Below, piece after piece: positions 48,609 to 56,016 of a stretch of DNA of 64,000 nucleotides (positions are counted from its first letter, which is position 1; each line of letters opens with the position of its first letter). This stretch comes from DASSCW01 sp036556325 (GTDB lineage: Bacteria > Chloroflexota > Limnocylindria > QHBO01). Made by a program: the position numbers and the translations under genes. A model generated the notes under the pieces. It saw only the letters and a list, made by a program, of their open reading frames with translations. It was not told where the DNA came from and searched no databases. The stretch covers positions 5,138 through 69,137 of the forward strand of contig DATBJR010000043.1 in the NCBI GenBank assembly GCA_036556325.1, in the 5' to 3' direction.

Positions 48609-49660
48609 GTGAGCCGCTCGACGATCTCGGCCGCCCGGTCGTCCCACGTCGAACCGGGCGCCACCGCGAGCGCGCGTGCCGCGGCAGCCAGCCGCTCGGC
48701 GAGCGCGGCGTCGCGCAGGACCGACAGCAGGCCGGCCGCGATGGCGGCGGCGTCATCGGCCACCAGCAGTCCTGCGCCCGACGGCGCCAGCAGGGCAGCC
48801 GTCTCGGCCGCCGCGGTGGCGACCACCGGCTTGCCCAGTGACAGGTAGTCGGCCAGTTTCACCGGCCGCGCCAGGTCGGTGTAGCGGTTGATCGGCCTGG
48901 GGATCACGCAGGCGCGCGCTGCCCCAAGCAGTCGCGGCAGGTCGCCCCGGCTGCCGGCCACGAGGTCGACCCAGTCCGGCAGGCTGCCGGCCGTGGAGCC
49001 GCTGACCACCAGCAGCCGCGCCGCCGGCAGCTCGGCGCGCACCAGCGCCATGGCGTCGAGCAGGCGGTCGAAGCCGTCGGCCGCGTTCAGGGCGCCGACG
49101 TAGGCCACGATTGGCTGTTCCCCGGCGCCCAGGTCCGGCTGCCGCGGATCGGTCCCTGGCGGCAGGAGCACCGCTCGACGCAGCCGCAGGGCCGTCGCAA
49201 GGCCCGACGACGGGGCGAAGGGCACCGTGGCCAGCCGGCGCAGGAGGCGGATGCTGAAGCGCCAAGCCAGGTCGGACAGACGCTGGCGGAACGAGCCGGG
49301 CGGGTAGAGATCGCGGAAGAGCTGGTAGGCGTCACGAAAGTAGATCCCCACCGGGCGCCGCATGGCCCGCGCGGCGGCGAGTGCCAGCAGGTCCCATGGC
49401 ATGCTGGCGCCGGTGGGCGACTCCACGTAGACGGCATCCACCCGGCGGAGCTGCCAGAGCACGTTGGGCAGGGCCGCGAGGCGCTGCCAGCGGCCGCGAT
49501 CGGCGCGGACGAGGCGAGCTCGGCGCTCCAGGGCGTCGGCCAGCAGCGCGATCCGCACCCGCGGGGCGCTGGCCGGGATCCTGGCGTCGTACATGCCGTA
49601 CAGCAGCAGGCTGGGGCGCCGGGGTGGCGAGTCGCGATGAGGCGCAGAGCCGTTGGCCAT
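48605..49660 (-). CDS. GT4-like glycosyltransferase
   Basis: A 351-residue GT-B protein from the ATG at 49660; a longer frame (to 49843) exists but its first 60 residues are Arg/Pro-rich and overlap the pyrophosphatase gene. Features include LYGMYDARIPASAPRVRIAL, VDAVYVESPTGASMPWDLLA, RPVGIYFRDAYQLFRDLYPP (the acceptor-domain strand-loop), PIVAYVGALNAADGFDRLLDAM, DLARPVKLADYLSLGKPVVAT and GAGLLVADDAAAIAAG. It lies 10 nt after the pyrophosphatase and is GTGA-coupled to the ligase. The sugar is unknown. Confidence 0.84.
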   Translation of the reverse strand: MANGSAPHRDSPPRRPSLLLYGMYDARIPASAPRVRIALLADALERRARLVRADRGRWQRLAALPNVLWQLRRVDAVYVESPTGASMPWDLLALAAARAMRRPVGIYFRDAYQLFRDLYPPGSFRQRLSDLAWRFSIRLLRRLATVPFAPSSGLATALRLRRAVLLPPGTDPRQPDLGAGEQPIVAYVGALNAADGFDRLLDAMALVRAELPAARLLVVSGSTAGSLPDWVDLVAGSRGDLPRLLGAARACVIPRPINRYTDLARPVKLADYLSLGKPVVATAAAETAALLAPSGAGLLVADDAAAIAAGLLSVLRDAALAERLAAAARALAVAPGSTWDDRAAEIVERLT

Positions 49661-49670
49661 GCGAACGCGC

Positions 49671-50225
49671 CTAGCGCCAGGTGCCGGGGTTGGCCGCCTC
49701 GCCCTCGCTGTCGGTGCCGCGGCGCCCGGCCTCCGCGGCGGCGTCGATGATGCGCCACGCCTCCTCCACGCCCAGCCAGCCGGAAACCTCGGTCGGACGA
49801 CCCTCCAGCTCCTTGTAGATATCGAAGAAGTTTTCGATCTCACGCAGGCGATGCGGCGAGAGGTCCTCGAGCGTCTCGGTCTCGTCCCAGCGAGGGTCGT
49901 CGTGGGCCACGGCCAGGATCTTGAAGTCGTGGCCCTTCTCGTCCTTCATGTCCAGCACGCCGACCGGGCGGGCGCGGACGATGCAGCCGGGGAAGGTCGG
50001 CTCGCTGATCACCACCAGGACGTCCAGCGGGTCGCCGTCATCGGCCAGGCTGCCATCGATGAACCCGTAGTCGCACGGATAGTGCACGCTCGAGTACAGC
50101 ACGCGATCGAGGACGAATCGGTGCCGCGCGTGGTCGTACTCGTACTTGTTGCGGCTGCCGGAGGGAATCTCGACGGTGACCTGGATCGGCTCGCGCGCTG
50201 GCCCCATGGCGCGAGTATGCGGCAT
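49671..50225 (-). CDS. ppa: inorganic pyrophosphatase, family I
   Basis: Hydrolyses pyrophosphate and so pulls nucleotide-sugar and other biosynthetic reactions forward. The roughly 180-residue product has the family I signature: VEIPSGSRNKYEYDHARHRF, then YPCDYGFIDGSLADDGDPLD with the three catalytic metal-binding Asp residues, and KGHDFKILAVAHDDPRW. ATG at 50225 is used; ATG at 50207 is an alternative and closer to typical family starts. Its place among nucleotide-sugar-consuming genes fits a supporting role for pyrophosphate-releasing transferases. Confidence 0.95.
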   Translation of the reverse strand: MPHTRAMGPAREPIQVTVEIPSGSRNKYEYDHARHRFVLDRVLYSSVHYPCDYGFIDGSLADDGDPLDVLVVISEPTFPGCIVRARPVGVLDMKDEKGHDFKILAVAHDDPRWDETETLEDLSPHRLREIENFFDIYKELEGRPTEVSGWLGVEEAWRIIDAAAEAGRRGTDSEGEAANPGTWR

Positions 50226-50252
50226 GGGACCCGGTGGCGGCCGTGGTCGAAC

Positions 50253-52331
50253 TCAGGGCAGGTGATCGAAGGCCCAGCTGAGCTGCTGGGCGAGGACCGT
50301 CGTGATGGTGGCGGTCAGGTGCCCGTTGTTCCGGTAGACGAGGTAGTCGCCCAGGATCAGCGGGCACGAATCGGCGCGGCAGAGCCAGGGGATGGTCGGG
50401 ATGAGGTGTGCGCCGCTGGCCGCCGTGGTGCGGTGCTCGAGCTCCTCGTAGGCGCTGCTCACCAGGCGACGGCGCGGCACGGTGCAGGCCTCGACGCGCC
50501 CCTCGGTGGCCAGGCAGCGCGGCGGGTCGAAGTGGAAGTGCGGCGATTCGCCGATGAGCACCACCCGCTCGGTCAGCCCGCGCAGAGCGGTCAGGGTGCG
50601 GAGCATGCCTGACTCCCACCCGGCATAGGCATTCGTGGGCAGCGGTTGCCCGCTCGCGCTGACCAGCTGGTAGTTGCGCGAGCCCGCGACGAAGATGATC
50701 GCCGGATGCTCGCGCGCGATGACGTCCATCGCCAGCGGGCGCCATTGGTCGCACTCCGTCAGGGGTCGGTCGAGCGAGGGCCGCCAGACGGAGACCTCGA
50801 ACGGGGGGCAGGCGACCTTGATGACGGGCACCACCCGCCAGTGGCGGTCCGCCGCCATCAGCTCGATGGCCGGCAGCCACATGGCCGCATGCGAATCGCC
50901 GTACAGCACGACGGTGGTGCTGCCCTGCTGGTCCCCGACGACGCACGGATCGGGCTGCGTCTCGACGATCAGGGTGACGCAGGTTTCCTGGCCGATGGGC
51001 CCCCGATCGTCGCGCGCCTGGGCCAGCGTCGGTCGCAGGCCCTCGGGGATCGGCCCGGCGAGGATCGGCTGAAGCAGGGCCGGCTGCGGATCACCGCTGG
51101 CCGGCAGGCTCGGCGCCGGGACGTCCGCGACGGGCGGCGCGAACAGGCTGCCGCTGACCAGGACGGCGGCCAGCGCCACGCCGAGCGAGGAGGTGCCGGC
51201 GAACGCCAGGGTCCGCACGGTGGCGAGGCGTGAGCCGCGGCCGACCCGGAAGGGGGTCTCGATGAACCAGGTGCTGAGCGCCGCCACCCCGATCGAGACC
51301 AGTGCCAGCGCGACCCGGACCCAGCCGCCGCCATGGCCGATGAGGAGCGGGCCCAGGATCAGGATCGGCCAGTGCCAGAGGTAGAGCGAATACGAGATGC
51401 GACCGAACCAGCGGGGCACCGGCGTCGCCAGCGCGCGTGCCGCGAGGGTCAGATGGCGCTCGCCACCCACGATGACCAGCGCGGTGCCGCCGGCCGGCAG
51501 CAGCGCCGCGAGCCCCGGGAATGGTGTGGATGGGCTGATCAGCAGCACGCCTGCGCCGATGAGCGCCAGCCCGAGGGCCGTGGCCGTCGACGCAACGAGC
51601 GTCGGCCAGCGGGCCGGGATGGCGAGCACCCCCAGCGCCGCCAGCGCGCCCAGGGCGAGCTGCCAGGCGCGGGTCGGCAGTGAGTAGAACGCCCACGGCG
51701 CGTCGACCTGGGTGATCCACAGCGAAAGCGCGAACGAGGCGACCGCCACCGCCACGGCCACCGCCCACAGGCGACGCACGGCCCACAGCCGGGCTGCAAC
51801 CAGGAGCAGGAGCGGCCAGAACAGGTAGAACTGCTCCTCCACGCCCAGCGACCAGTAGTGGAGCAGCGGCGACGGGGCACTCTGCGCCGCGAAGTAGTCG
51901 GTCGCCACCAGGGCAAAGCGGTAGTTCGACACGTAGACCGCGGCCGCCGCTCCGTCGCGCGCGACGTCCGGGAAGTCGATGTCGGGCAGCAAGATCCACG
52001 AGGCGACCAGCGTCACGGCGATCGCGACCAGTGCAGCGGGCAGCAGCCGGCGAGCGCGCCGGGCGTAGAAGCGCGGCAGGTCGATCCGCCCCGAGCCGCG
52101 CAGCTCGCGCAGCAGGAGGCCGGTGATGAGGTAGCCCGAGATCACGAAGAAGACGTCGACGCCGATGAAGCCGCCCTGCAGGAAGGGGAGTCGGGCGTGG
52201 AAGGCCAGCACGGCCAGGATGGCGACGGCGCGAAGGCCTTCGATATCGGGCCGGAAGTGCTCGCCGCCGACGCTCGAGACGGCGGCATCCCACGCGGACG
52301 CCTCCGTCGACGCAGCGCGCGCGGGGGTCAC
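50253..52331 (-). CDS. OafA/YrhL-type acyltransferase with C-terminal SGNH domain
   Basis: O-acetylates or acylates an exported glycan. I use GTG 52331, which overlaps the WecG/TagA stop as GTGA; a GTG at 52355 is also in frame. The product has 692 residues. The membrane domain shows the family opening FRPDIEGLRAVAILAVLAFH, GGFIGVDVFFVISGYLITGL, FYARRARRLLPAALV and LLHYWSLGVEEQFYLFWPLL, about ten membrane segments in all. The C-terminal domain has YGDSHAAMWLPAIELM with Ser480 as the SGNH nucleophile. The donor is probably an acyl-CoA or acyl-carrier; the target is not visible. Confidence 0.9.
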   Translation of the reverse strand: MTPARAASTEASAWDAAVSSVGGEHFRPDIEGLRAVAILAVLAFHARLPFLQGGFIGVDVFFVISGYLITGLLLRELRGSGRIDLPRFYARRARRLLPAALVAIAVTLVASWILLPDIDFPDVARDGAAAAVYVSNYRFALVATDYFAAQSAPSPLLHYWSLGVEEQFYLFWPLLLLVAARLWAVRRLWAVAVAVAVASFALSLWITQVDAPWAFYSLPTRAWQLALGALAALGVLAIPARWPTLVASTATALGLALIGAGVLLISPSTPFPGLAALLPAGGTALVIVGGERHLTLAARALATPVPRWFGRISYSLYLWHWPILILGPLLIGHGGGWVRVALALVSIGVAALSTWFIETPFRVGRGSRLATVRTLAFAGTSSLGVALAAVLVSGSLFAPPVADVPAPSLPASGDPQPALLQPILAGPIPEGLRPTLAQARDDRGPIGQETCVTLIVETQPDPCVVGDQQGSTTVVLYGDSHAAMWLPAIELMAADRHWRVVPVIKVACPPFEVSVWRPSLDRPLTECDQWRPLAMDVIAREHPAIIFVAGSRNYQLVSASGQPLPTNAYAGWESGMLRTLTALRGLTERVVLIGESPHFHFDPPRCLATEGRVEACTVPRRRLVSSAYEELEHRTTAASGAHLIPTIPWLCRADSCPLILGDYLVYRNNGHLTATITTVLAQQLSWAFDHLP

Positions 52332-53122
52332 TTCCGCCGCGCGCGGAGCATCCACCAGAAGAAGCGCGGGTCGTCCCAGAGGTAGCGGCGCGCCAGGCGG
52401 CGCGGATCATGGACGAGCCGATACGCCCATTCCAGGCCGACCCGCGTCATCCACGCCGGCGCGACCGGTTGCCTGCCGCCGAGCACGTCGATCGCCTGGC
52501 CGATGCCGACCATCACTGTGCGTGGCAGCGCGGCGGCGTGGCGCGCCATCCAGCGATCCTGCTTCGGCGAGCCAAGCCCGACGAACAGGACCTGCGGATC
52601 GGCATCGGCCAGCAGCCGCACCGCCGCCTGGTCGGCCTCGCCGCCGATTGCGAAGCCCATGGGCGGCGAGGTCGCGGCCCGCACATCGCCACCCAGCTCG
52701 CGCAGCCGCTGCGCCGCCGGCTGGGTGGCGCCCGGCAGCCCGCCCATCAGCGCCAGGCGCAGCCGGTCGGGGTGGCGCGCCAGCGCGGCCGGCAGCAGCC
52801 GTCCGGTGATGCTGCCGCGCAGCGGGCTGCCCGCCAGGCGCGCGCCGTACACCACACCCATGCCATCTGGCACGCGTAACCGCGCCCCGTCGATGATGGC
52901 GCGGAAGGACGGGTCGCGATGCGCGCGGACCACGTAGTCGACGTTGGTGGTGACCACGTACCCGCCGCTGCCCTCCCGCGCCCAGCCGGCGATGGTCTCG
53001 ACGGTGCCCTCGAAGCCGATGTCGTCGACGGCAATGGAGTCGATCTGCACCCTGGGACGGGTGGCCGGTGCATCGGTCGCGCGGCGGTCCGACGAGGCGA
53101 TGGCAGGAATGTTGCTTTCCAA
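52328..53122 (-). CDS. WecG/TagA-type glycosyltransferase (GT26)
   Basis: Adds an N-acetylmannosamine or related sugar to a lipid-linked GlcNAc acceptor, the second step after WecA/TagO. The product has 264 residues from TTG 53122, with TVETIAGWAREGSGGYVVTT, NVDYVVRAHRDPSFRAIIDG, LRVPDGMGVVYGARLAGSPL, GRLLPAALARHPDRLRLAL, FVGLGSPKQDRWMARHAAAL and VGIGQAIDVLGG, which are all GT26 features. The start codon is uncertain: GTG at 53050 (VQIDSIAVDDIGFEG) is an alternative closer to the usual length. A TAGGCT hexamer lies 8 nt before the TTG. The acyltransferase gene follows with a GTGA overlap. Confidence 0.88.
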   Translation of the reverse strand: MESNIPAIASSDRRATDAPATRPRVQIDSIAVDDIGFEGTVETIAGWAREGSGGYVVTTNVDYVVRAHRDPSFRAIIDGARLRVPDGMGVVYGARLAGSPLRGSITGRLLPAALARHPDRLRLALMGGLPGATQPAAQRLRELGGDVRAATSPPMGFAIGGEADQAAVRLLADADPQVLFVGLGSPKQDRWMARHAAALPRTVMVGIGQAIDVLGGRQPVAPAWMTRVGLEWAYRLVHDPRRLARRYLWDDPRFFWWMLRARRK

Positions 53123-53129
53123 GGGCTGT

Positions 53130-53136
53130 TAGCCTA
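53130..53136. promoter_or_regulatory. bidirectional -10 element TAGCCTA between WecG/TagA and sulfotransferase genes
   Basis: Read on the + strand it is TAGCCT (53130-53135); on the - strand TAGGCT (53136 to 53131). It sits in the 74-nt divergent gap. The identical 11-mer CTGTTAGCCTA recurs at 55936, in the other sulfotransferase-linked divergent gap. Confidence 0.4.
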
Positions 53137-53196
53137 GCGCGCGCGATCCTCGCCGCGCCCGCCACCGGGGGGTGACAGGAGGTCCAGCTCCCGCCC

Positions 53197-54084
53197 GTGC
53201 TGCCAACGTTCCTGATCGGTGGTGCGCCGAAGGCCGGCACCACCGCGCTGTGGGCGCTGCTCGACGCGCATCCCGAGGTCTTCATGACGCGGATGAAGGA
53301 ACCGCGCTTCTTCACGCGCAACCTGAACGAGCCCGCGCCCGGCGTCCACATGATCGGGCCACCTCGCCGCGTGAACTTCGACCGCGGGATCGACTGGTAC
53401 CAGTCGCTGTTCGCGGGCAGCGAGGGCGCGCTGGCGCGCGGAGAGGCGAGCCCGCAGTACATCGGCGCGCAGGATGGGCCGGAGATCATGGAGCGCTGGG
53501 TGCCGGGGGTGAAGATCGTGTTCGCCCTGCGGCAGCCGGTCGAACGTGCCTACTCGCAGTACTGGCAGCATTGGAAGAAGGGCTGGCGGATGGCGCCCTT
53601 CGAGCGGCTGCTCGAGGACGAGCCGAGCCTGCGCTATCTCGAGTACATGAGCCGCTATGCCCAGCATCTCGAGCGCTATCGCCACGCTTTCGGCCCGGAA
53701 CGGGTTCATCTCGTCCTGTTCGACGACCTCCGCAAGGAACCGCAACGGGTCTACCGGGAGCTGTGCCGCTTCATTGGCGTCGATGACACGTTCCAGCCCG
53801 CGTCGTACGACGAGGCCTACAACGAGTTCACGTCGCCGCGGTTTCGCTGGCTGCAGCGCGGGCTGATGGCGACGCACTTCGCACGGTTCGGCCGGCTCGT
53901 CCCGAGCGGCGCGCGGCCGCGGCTGCGCCGGCTCCGCCTCCGGGTCGAGGGCATGAACCGCAGCGCCAGCCGCTATGTGCCGCTCGACCCTGCATTGCGC
54001 GCGCGGCTGACGGAGCGCTTCGAGGACGACATCGCCTACGTGGAGCGCCTCACCCGGCCACTTCCCGAATGGCGAGCGCGCTGA
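53197..54084 (+). CDS. sulfotransferase family protein
   Basis: The 295 residues open with PTFLIGGAPKAGTTALWALL, the PAPS loop of the heparan-sulfate-sulfotransferase-like family (Sulfotransfer_1/3). EVFMTRMKEPRFFTRNL follows, then IVFALRQPVERAYSQYWQHW as the 3'-phosphate-binding region, and VHLVLFDDLRKEPQRVYREL near the end. The start GTG 53197 has a strong AGGAGGT at 53177-53183, 13 nt upstream, a rather long spacing. It is transcribed away from WecG/TagA and abuts the reverse sulfotransferase gene with a 1-nt gap. Probable acceptor: a surface glycan, inferred from neighbours. Confidence 0.88.
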   Translation: MLPTFLIGGAPKAGTTALWALLDAHPEVFMTRMKEPRFFTRNLNEPAPGVHMIGPPRRVNFDRGIDWYQSLFAGSEGALARGEASPQYIGAQDGPEIMERWVPGVKIVFALRQPVERAYSQYWQHWKKGWRMAPFERLLEDEPSLRYLEYMSRYAQHLERYRHAFGPERVHLVLFDDLRKEPQRVYRELCRFIGVDDTFQPASYDEAYNEFTSPRFRWLQRGLMATHFARFGRLVPSGARPRLRRLRLRVEGMNRSASRYVPLDPALRARLTERFEDDIAYVERLTRPLPEWRAR

Positions 54085-54085
54085 T

Positions 54086-54985
54086 TCAGCCGGTGCGGCT
54101 CCAGGCGCCCAGGTCGCGACCGATCAGCTCGCCCAGGGCGGCGACCTCCGGGGCGAGCTCGGCAGTCAGCCGGCGACGGAGCTCGGCATCCATCGGCCGT
54201 CGCGCCTCCGGGACGCTGTTGGCGCTCACGACCGTGTCCCGCAGGCGGTGGACCAACGGGAAGCGACGGAGCAGCGGGACGACCCGGCGCAGCGGGCCCG
54301 GCGGGCGGTAGATCAACCGCTGCAGCACGCCGGAGCGCGCCCGGCGATTCGGATTGCGCACTCCCAGGTCAACCCCCACGTTCGGGTCAACGCGGAGGAA
54401 GGCGAACGTGCCACGCACCACGGCGGCTGCATCGGCGACCAGGTCGTCGTGGACGATGACGTGGACCCGCTCGCGACCGAAGACGTCGAAGTAGCGCTGC
54501 AGCTGCTCGGCGAAGCGGACGCTGTGCCGGTAGAACAGCGCCTCGCGCCGCAGGGCGCCCGCCGGGATGCGACGTCCAGCGCGCCGATCGGCCTCGGCGG
54601 CCAGCGCCTCGCCGAAGTCGACCAGGTCTTCCCGCTGGTTGAAGCGCAGCTGGCTGTGCTGGGCGTGCATCACGTCGACCGGGTTGCGCAGCATGACGAT
54701 CGCCTGGGCCCCCGGCGAGAAGGCCTCGATCTCGCGCGCCGCGCTCGCCGAGTAGAGGTACCACGGCGAGGCCTCGCCGACGCGCTGGCCCGGGCGGGCA
54801 TCGGCGAAGAGGCGAAGGTACTCGTCCTCGGTCATGCGCCGATACCGGGCATCCAGGTCCGCCCCGAAGTACATCGGCTCCTTGTGGAACGGCATGAACA
54901 CCTGCGGGTGCTGGCGCAGGGACTCGTAAAGCGACGTGGTGCCCGCTTTGAAGGCACCGACGATGAAGAAATCGGGGCGCGTCAT
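54086..54985 (-). CDS. sulfotransferase family protein (tandem paralogue 2)
   Basis: A 299-residue protein with the PAPS loop FFIVGAFKAGTTSLYESLRQ, then HPQVFMPFHKEPMYFGADLD, AIVMLRNPVDVMHAQHSQLR and VHVIVHDDLVADAAAVVRGT. It is clearly a paralogue of the next gene upstream in its operon; the sequences share most blocks, including FVDPN-like VDPNVGVDLGVRNPNRRARS and LIYRPPGPLRRVVPLLRRFP. The ATG at 54985 overlaps the stop of that gene (ATGA), so the pair arose by tandem duplication. The exact acceptor is unknown. Confidence 0.88.
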   Translation of the reverse strand: MTRPDFFIVGAFKAGTTSLYESLRQHPQVFMPFHKEPMYFGADLDARYRRMTEDEYLRLFADARPGQRVGEASPWYLYSASAAREIEAFSPGAQAIVMLRNPVDVMHAQHSQLRFNQREDLVDFGEALAAEADRRAGRRIPAGALRREALFYRHSVRFAEQLQRYFDVFGRERVHVIVHDDLVADAAAVVRGTFAFLRVDPNVGVDLGVRNPNRRARSGVLQRLIYRPPGPLRRVVPLLRRFPLVHRLRDTVVSANSVPEARRPMDAELRRRLTAELAPEVAALGELIGRDLGAWSRTG

Positions 54986-55896
54986 GCGGCGCGGACGCGG
55001 GAGCCGTCCAGCCAGGCCGACAGGTCGCGCCCCACCAGCTCGCCCAGCTCCCTGATCTGCGGCGCGAACTCCTCCAGCAACCGGCTTCTGAGCGTCGCGT
55101 CCATGGGAGGCCGGCTCGCGGCGGAGCTGTTCAGACGCAGCACCCGCTCGCGCACGGCATGCGCCAGCGGGAAGCGGCGGATGATGGGCACCAGCCTCAG
55201 CAGCGGACCGGGTGGCTGGTAGACGAGCCGCTGCAGGGCGCGGAAGCGGACGCGCTTGTTCGGGTTGCTGACGGCGAAGTCCGGGGCGAACGTCGGGTCC
55301 ACGCCCAGGAACTCGAGCACGCGACGATAGGTGCCCGGCGTGTCGGCCACGAAGTCGTCGAAGACGATCACATGCACCCGCTCGCGGCCGAAGGCATGGA
55401 GGTAGCGGCGCAGCTGGTCGGCAAAGCGGACGCTCTCTCGGTAGTAGAGGTTCTCGACTCGCAGCGGCCCGGGTGGAAGGCGGCGGCCAGCCCGCCGTTC
55501 CGGCTCGGCGTCGAGCGCCTCACCGAAGTCGGCGATGTCCTCCTCCACGTTGAACAGCAGCTGGCTGTGCTGGGCGTACATCACGTCCACCGGGTTGCGC
55601 AGCATCACGATGATCTTCCCCCCCGGCGCGGCAGCGTGGATCTCCGTTGCCGCCGAGCGGGAGTACAGGTACCAGGCCGATGCCTCCCCGATGCGCTGGC
55701 CGGGCTTGGCGTCCGCGAACAGGGCTTCGTACTGGGCGCGGGTCATGCGCCCGTAGCGACGGGTCAGATCGTCGCCGAAGAACAGCGGCTCCTTGTGAAA
55801 GGGCATGAAGATCTGCGGGTGCGGTCGCAGGTAGTCGTACAGGGCCGTGGTGCCACACTTGAAGGCACCCACGATGTAGAAGTCCGGAATCGGCAT
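54982..55896 (-). CDS. sulfotransferase family protein (tandem paralogue 1)
   Basis: The 304 residues start PDFYIVGAFKCGTTALYDYL (PAPS loop). HPQIFMPFHKEPLFFGDDLT, KIIVMLRNPVDVMYAQHSQL and VHVIVFDDFVADTPGTYRRV follow, with a Pro-rich LVYQPPGPLLRLVPIIRRFP segment shared with its downstream paralogue. Both copies keep the lysine and threonines of the 5'-binding loop and the Arg-Asn-Pro of the 3' site, so both look active. The gene starts a - strand unit that diverges from the flippase operon; an ATGA overlap joins it to the second copy. Confidence 0.88.
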   Translation of the reverse strand: MPIPDFYIVGAFKCGTTALYDYLRPHPQIFMPFHKEPLFFGDDLTRRYGRMTRAQYEALFADAKPGQRIGEASAWYLYSRSAATEIHAAAPGGKIIVMLRNPVDVMYAQHSQLLFNVEEDIADFGEALDAEPERRAGRRLPPGPLRVENLYYRESVRFADQLRRYLHAFGRERVHVIVFDDFVADTPGTYRRVLEFLGVDPTFAPDFAVSNPNKRVRFRALQRLVYQPPGPLLRLVPIIRRFPLAHAVRERVLRLNSSAASRPPMDATLRSRLLEEFAPQIRELGELVGRDLSAWLDGSRVRAA

Positions 55897-55939
55897 GGAT
55901 CGTCCTGCGAAGGTGGCCGAGCGTTGCCGCCCGCCCTGT

Positions 55940-55946
55940 TAGCCTA
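55940..55946. promoter_or_regulatory. bidirectional -10 element TAGCCTA between sulfotransferase and flippase genes
   Basis: TAGCCT on the + strand lies about 70 nt before the flippase TTG; its reverse TAGGCT lies about 45 nt before the sulfotransferase ATG at 55896. CTGTTAGCCTA here is identical to the copy at 53126. Confidence 0.4.
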
Positions 55947-56016
55947 CCGTGAGCGCGAACTCGGCGGCTCCAGCCACCGGCGGCGCCCGGTGGAGGAACC
56001 TTGAGGAGACGGCTGC

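Noticed and set aside
49660..49843. Longer N-terminus of the GT4-like protein at 48605-49843
   Set aside because: The extra 61 residues are Arg/Pro-rich, overlap the pyrophosphatase gene and are followed by an ATG at 49660 whose product has a normal GT-B opening.
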